64,000 bases of DNA, taken from NCBI GenBank assembly GCA_037576215.1, contig JBANDB010000005.1, positions 5,456,001 to 5,520,000 of the forward strand. Reading direction: 5' to 3'. Of the stretch, positions 59,530-64,000 are shown piece by piece. The position numbers and the translations under genes are program-made. The notes below the pieces were generated by a model that saw only the letters and a program-made list of their open reading frames with translations, was not told the DNA's origin and did not search any database. The stretch is from Armillaria gallica (lineage: Eukaryota; Basidiomycota; Agaricomycetes; Agaricales; Physalacriaceae). The number at the start of each line of letters is the position of its first letter. The first letter of the stretch is position 1.

Positions 59530-61525
59530 ATGTCGACGCAGGAATCTGAAGCCAGTCTGTCTGCTGAAACTGCCACCGAAACATCGCCTCTATTGCCAAG
59601 AGCTGAGGTGAATGAGGCTAACAGCGACAACCGAAGATGGAACCTATCCAAGTGAGCATCGCCGTTAAATTTTCCAATGCCTGATGAACAGCGTCACCAT
59701 AAGGCTGTTTCTGATAGCTGCTATGTACTTTCTGCACGTGCGTATTTCGAAGTTTTCTCAATACTTTTGTGTTGAATGAAAATCTTCTTCGATAGCGGGG
59801 GATGTACAATCAGTTCGTCTCGGTATACATCATATTACAATCGGGTGAGGGTGAGCACTTGTACTTGCGGAGGTGTAAGTACTTTCAATTCCATCTGATT
59901 CATCATCAAAGTAAGGTTACTCGTAGACATGAACATGCTCCGTGTCCTGTTGAGTCTGTTGACCATTGGATCGTGGAGCCACTTCGCAGACGTGTGGGGA
60001 AGGAAACCGGTAATGCTTATTTCTATGATGGGAACGATGTTATCGTGCGTATCTTGATCAGTGCGCTTTCATATCATTAATCAACAATACAGGTATCTTG
60101 TCTTCGTCCTACTTCAACAAGCAGAATTTATACATAAGGACTTTCGCGTTTATGTAGGAATCGTCGCTCTGGATGGTCTGTTTGGGGGCAGCATCGCCTT
60201 CAATGGCCTGCTTCACATGTATGCCTAGACTGCACAATTTAACAACTGCTGATTGCTTTTTTTATCCTAGTTATATCGCTGACTGCGCATCACCCGGTTC
60301 AAGGTAAGTCTAATGAAACGAATCTGTGCTGCATTGTTGATGATTGTTACCATCAGGTTCAAGCTATTCAGTGCTCTCAAAGGCTTGGATATGGTTTTTT
60401 ATGTTGGAGGCGCAGAGGTACGTACTATTCCCAAACGTCCTTTCGGGATCGAGATGCATCTGAATATGGCCTCAATTCAACAGCTTACCATACTCCTGCT
60501 CATTCTCGCAGGCCAGAAATACCTCATCCTGTCGATGATCACATATAGTTTTGTCGCCGTGCTAAACGTTGTTCTGATCGTTTGGCTCCTGCCCGAAACA
60601 ATACGAAGTCCAGCTCACAAGTTACCTATCCTCAAGGCTTCGATCTCTCCCGCGGCGGTATTCTTACGGCAACCATGGTTGACTCTAGCCCTTTTCGTGT
60701 ATTCTCTGACCCCCGTAAGACGCTTTACGTACTGCCATGCTCGAAATATTCAATCAAGCACCGCAGAACTTGGATATCATCAAGACACGGTTCGGGATAA
60801 TATGCTCGAAAGGCTCTTTCTTTGTACGTTTATGCTGCTTCTTAGCTATCCGTACTAACACCCGTTCCCTTCATAACAGTCCCAATGGTACTTCATATTC
60901 CCGTATGCCGCCTCGGCTCTTGCGCTACTCCTTCTCTATCCCTGTGAGCATTCGTCATTCACACGGTGCCCCCTAGGTCACTAAAAGAAATCTCTCTAGC
61001 CATTGTGATCGTATATCAACGAAAGCCGCGACCTCTTCAGTCTGTTCTCAGGTTCACCAGGCGCCTAGCCTACATTTGTCTCTCCCTCGATGTATTCTCC
61101 ACCGTCACAGTTATTTCTATTGCAGCTTCAAATAGAATCGCTCACCTCGTTTTCGACGCTATCTCGCCTTTCACCGTTGCTATCGCTCCCGCTATCTATT
61201 CATCTGTCCCTTCCCACAGTGCGGTTCTCTTCGGCTCCTTCTCCGTCATCGAGGCGCTAGGAGGCATGTTCTCAGTATGTGGCGCCTTTTTCATTTCTCC
61301 GCTTTCTGACAGGTTTTCAAGAATATGTTTATCCTAAGATTTTTCGACTGGGGCAGCGACGACGTCACCCAATATAGGCTTCTCTACGGGTCCTTGGCCA
61401 TCTGCCTCATTTTGACAGGCCTGCTGCTTTTTGTTGATTCTACAGGTCGTAGTGTCGACGAAGACGACAGATCTACAGTACTATCTACTCATGATGATGA
61501 AGAAACGGTGAATTTACATAGTTGA
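59530..61525 (+). CDS. Probable major facilitator superfamily transporter
   Basis: ATG 59530 starts an exon with MSTQESEAS and the SPLLPR motif common at the N-terminus of fungal MFS proteins. Later segments read LFLIAAMYFLH; then WSHFADVWGRKPVML, matching MFS loop motif G-x3-D-x2-G-R-K; then IVALDGLFGGSIAFNGLLH; FVAVLNVVLIVWLLPETI; APAIYSSVPSHS; and a last helix YGSLAICLILTGLLLFVDS before an acidic tail ending at 61525. I count at least ten short exons but could not verify every junction, so partial decay is possible. It lies between two UbiA copies and could export a small molecule. The substrate cannot be inferred. Confidence 0.65.
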
Positions 61526-63330
61526 GTCCATGATATAAGTGTACCCATCCGTGATGGTGTAAATGAACAAATTATGGCAAGTGAAGGGTATCAAAAAATA
61601 AAATGCTTGACAGCAAGGTATGTACGATGCGACTGTGTGGAGGTAACGGTTCTGGTGCGCACAGTTACACAAAGATCCTCTTCAATTTCCTTCTACGTCT
61701 ATTTACCTGCATCGGTCTAGACTGATATGTAAATGTCCAAATGTTGAAGCGTATCACTCCCGTTCGAGCAAACACTTTGTATGGTGTTGAATGATTTAAT
61801 TACCTCTCATCATGAGCCTTGAAGATTCAACCGAATCACAGCGTATCTGAAGGCGTCCTGGCTCGACACTGCCCCCCGACTCGGGGCCGCCGAGTAATTG
61901 CGGTCCGAAGTCAAGACGTGTATCCGATCCGAGATTCTATCTTATCGAATTCATACCCTCTTCGATACCCAAGGCGTAGCTGTATAAAAGGCCAGATCTC
62001 CTGCTGAATTCCTATCACTTGTCCTCTCTCTCTTATGTTACGTCTCACCCAAGCTAACGATGTCACATATTTCCTCGCGATTCTCAAAGCACCGAATGGA
62101 GGGAAGTCCGAAAATGCTTATATATTTGCTAAAATTATATTTTGGGTGATTTTCGAATTTTACTTCTCCTCCAAGCAGATCTCTTTGTCACGTTCCAAGG
62201 CATAACAGAGGGACGCCTTCTTGCGACCTCACAGTCCGTCAGGAACTGTCCGAAAAGATGGCGCTCCGGCATGACTGCATAAAGGTGACGGGGTTACATT
62301 ATACCTCTGGAACTAACTTGTTCATTGATAGCCCTTGCCACTATCGTCCAATGCAGCTGAGATCCTTATCGTGATCTGCGACGTGATGACGAGACCGCAA
62401 GCGATGGGTAGAGCTGAATTACCAACGGCCTTCGGACCGCAATTAGTCGACGGCCCCGAGTCGGGTGGCACTGTAGCTTACTTTCCACTAGAGGTTCAGG
62501 CCATTGAATCGGAGGCTGCTCGATCCAGGACACCTGTTATCGTAATGATGACGCGACGCGACTCGGACGAAGTACCTTGGAGGTGCCGGAGATTCCGCCG
62601 AGTGAACCTGGTTACTACATGTCGATCCTTGAAGATGGATGTCCCAAAGGGCAATTAAGTGAGAACATCGGGTTGGGATTTTTGGCAAGAAGCTTATGAG
62701 GGGAAATGGTGGATGGATGTCGAAAAACGACAAGCACAGATAGTACGGTGGCTGTGCAAACAGGCAAACGATTACATAATACGTTGATCTTTTTCTCTCT
62801 CTTCCATCTTACTTCCATCGCAAATCGTTAGCAGGTTCAAATGCCCGATAAAACAATCTTCCTTGCGCAGAGTAGCTGGTCGGCAGTCTTCTCAAAGCTT
62901 GAACAGCGTTCAGTCCAAATGCACGATAGCGCTGGGGCAGGAAAATCGCGCGGATATCTTTCGCGAAGTTCTCGTTCAGGACGCAATTGGATGTGACATA
63001 TGCAGGAATGCCGCAGGAGGCATGTATCTGAGATGTCTCTGCTCAGGCCGTGCGGCCAGGATTTTCTGCTATGACGAGGCGGTTCCCCATATGGGCATCA
63101 CCGCTTGGGTGCGAGTCGGACGCGGGCATAACCGCATGAAGAAAACATCGTCGAGATCGACCAATAGTATCTTTGCGATCATAGGCGTCGACCATCAATC
63201 TGAGATGCAGACCGTCCTCGATCAAATTTCATTGAAGGAGCAGCCGTTGTCCCTGGCCTGCGCCTGTCTCCGAGCCGTATTTGCTTCGTTTCCACGGACA
63301 AGGGGGGACGTTGCGCCTGCGTCTGACTGG
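61526..63330. other. Intergenic region with inverted and direct repeats
   Basis: No supported gene. It contains two further copies of the dispersed repeat in opposite orientation and the upstream flank of the last UbiA gene, which resembles the flanks of U1 and U2 from about 63170 on (ATCAAATTTCATTGA stretch). Confidence 0.4.
61868..62475. repeat. Inverted pair of GACTCGGGGCCG repeats
   Basis: The left copy (61868-61910) and the right copy (62429-62475) are about 45-bp inverted matches, beginning CACTGCC or CAGTGCC and running into CGACTCGGGGCCG and AATTGCGGTCCGAAG. The roughly 600-bp span could be a miniature element, but I saw no target-site duplication, and a related single copy lies at 58.98 kb. 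Confidence 0.5.
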
Positions 63331-63337
63331 TATAAAT
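63331..63337 (+). promoter_or_regulatory. TATA box of UbiA copy U3
   Basis: ACTGGTATAAATGGGA about 75 bp upstream of ATG 63411, matching the context in U1 and U2. Confidence 0.65.
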
Positions 63338-63410
63338 GGGATGTGCGTGGAGATGGTAGAAATCCAGATTCTCCGCATCCTACAGTCGTCTGCTACCATC
63401 TTTTCCTCCA

Positions 63411-64000
63411 ATGGCTCTCTCCACCGCTATCTGTTCACCGACCTCCACCTCCTTGATCTCCAAGAAGGGTCCAAAGGAGACGATCACTTCGAGTTTTGCC
63501 TCGATCTTCTCGAACGTCAACACCCTACTCGCTCCACCGACTCGGACTGAAGTCCGTGCTTGCTGGGAGCTCTGCCGTCTCCAAAATGGGATGGGATGCG
63601 CGACCGTGTTCCTGCCAGTGGGTGAGTGTGGATCCCTATATGCTTCTGTTCCATTCGCTAAACGATAATCTTAGCGTGGTCTTTAGCGATGGTTTATCAC
63701 GCTTACCCTGAGTTGACGGGAGTGGAATGCCTTACCCGAGCTGTCACCTACTTTTTCCTCTGCATTGGCATCAAATGCTTGGTGAGTCTAAACTCCCCAA
63801 AGCCATCTTCCCAATCTCATCTTTGATCTCAGATCATGACCATCGATGATATTCTCGACTACGATATTGACGCGAACGTCGAGCGTACGAAGAATCGGGC
63901 ACTCCCGAGAGGTGCTATCAGCATCGAGCGTGCCTGGTTGTTCTTCGCTCTCCAAGTCGTCATTGGTGTCATTTTGGCTTACAAGGTTCTGAGACCTGAC
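63411..64000 (+). CDS. UbiA-type prenyltransferase, 5' part, truncated by the window end (U3)
   Basis: Exons 63411-63621, 63675-63781 and 63833 to beyond 64000 read in one frame with 53- and 51-nt introns. The product starts MALSTAICSPTSTS, has a WELCRLQNGMG stretch where family members carry a substrate-binding helix, then membrane helices, the first Asp-rich motif (DDILDYDID) and PRGAIS. Members of this family attach an isoprenoid chain to an aromatic or other acceptor within a membrane. It is the only UbiA copy in the window without a lesion. The remaining exons, including the second Asp-rich motif, lie outside. The nearby MFS and Zn2Cys6 genes would fit a biosynthetic cluster, but that is inference. 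Confidence 0.82.

Noticed and set aside
61868..62475. A definite MITE between the two inverted repeats
   Set aside because: No target-site duplication was seen, and single copies of the same motif occur elsewhere, so only a repeat pair is reported.

Overview
The window looks like a gene-duplication hot spot from a mushroom-type basidiomycete (Agaricomycetes). The evidence is introns of about 41-81 nt with GT-AG ends and CTNAY-like branch sites, Zn2Cys6 transcription factors, a C2/TPR/CHAT protein, expanded caspase-like (peptidase C14) genes, a UbiA-type prenyltransferase family and a non-LTR retrotransposon fragment. All assignments come from reading the sequence; no database search was possible.

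Layout. 0-4.4 kb: an unrecognised ORF ('ORFX') and a broken caspase-like gene (copy A) with its promoter repeats. 4.4-9.1 kb: gene-poor, with one weakly supported multi-exon gene. 9.2-12.5 kb: an intact Zn2Cys6 regulator (TF1), then a UbiA relic fused to an ORFX fragment. 13.5-16 kb: intact caspase-like gene B. 16.8-21.1 kb: broken copies C (split by a hAT-type MITE) and D. 21.4-26.4 kb: regulator relics around a large C2-TPR-CHAT gene. 27.4-33.7 kb: intact copies E and F. 34-35.2 kb: LINE fragment ending in a perfect 85-bp hairpin. 35.7-38.4 kb: frameshifted copy G. 39-41.4 kb: regulator relics and orphan promoters. 41.9-44.6 kb: intact copy H. 45-58 kb: regulator relic, UbiA pseudogene, intact regulator TF2, UbiA relic and UbiA pseudogene. 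59.5-61.5 kb: probable MFS transporter. 63.4 kb to the end: 5' part of an apparently intact UbiA gene.

Three families have been copied repeatedly: caspase-like proteases (8 copies: B, E, F and H open; A, C, D and G broken), Zn2Cys6 regulators (2 intact, 6 relics) and UbiA prenyltransferases (5 copies, at most one intact). For E, F and H, splice sites place a hydrophobic leader peptide and conserved 18- and 27-nt micro-exons upstream of the p20 domain, in one continuous phase. B has replaced this leader with a Lys/Arg-rich, nuclear-localisation-like N-terminus, and F has a tandem exon duplication. A caspase-like array flanking a CHAT protease gene (a second caspase-clan protease), with rapid gene birth and loss, is what one would look for in a regulated-cell-death or self/non-self locus. 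That function is inference. The TF, UbiA and MFS genes could separately be the remains of a terpenoid or meroterpenoid biosynthetic neighbourhood.
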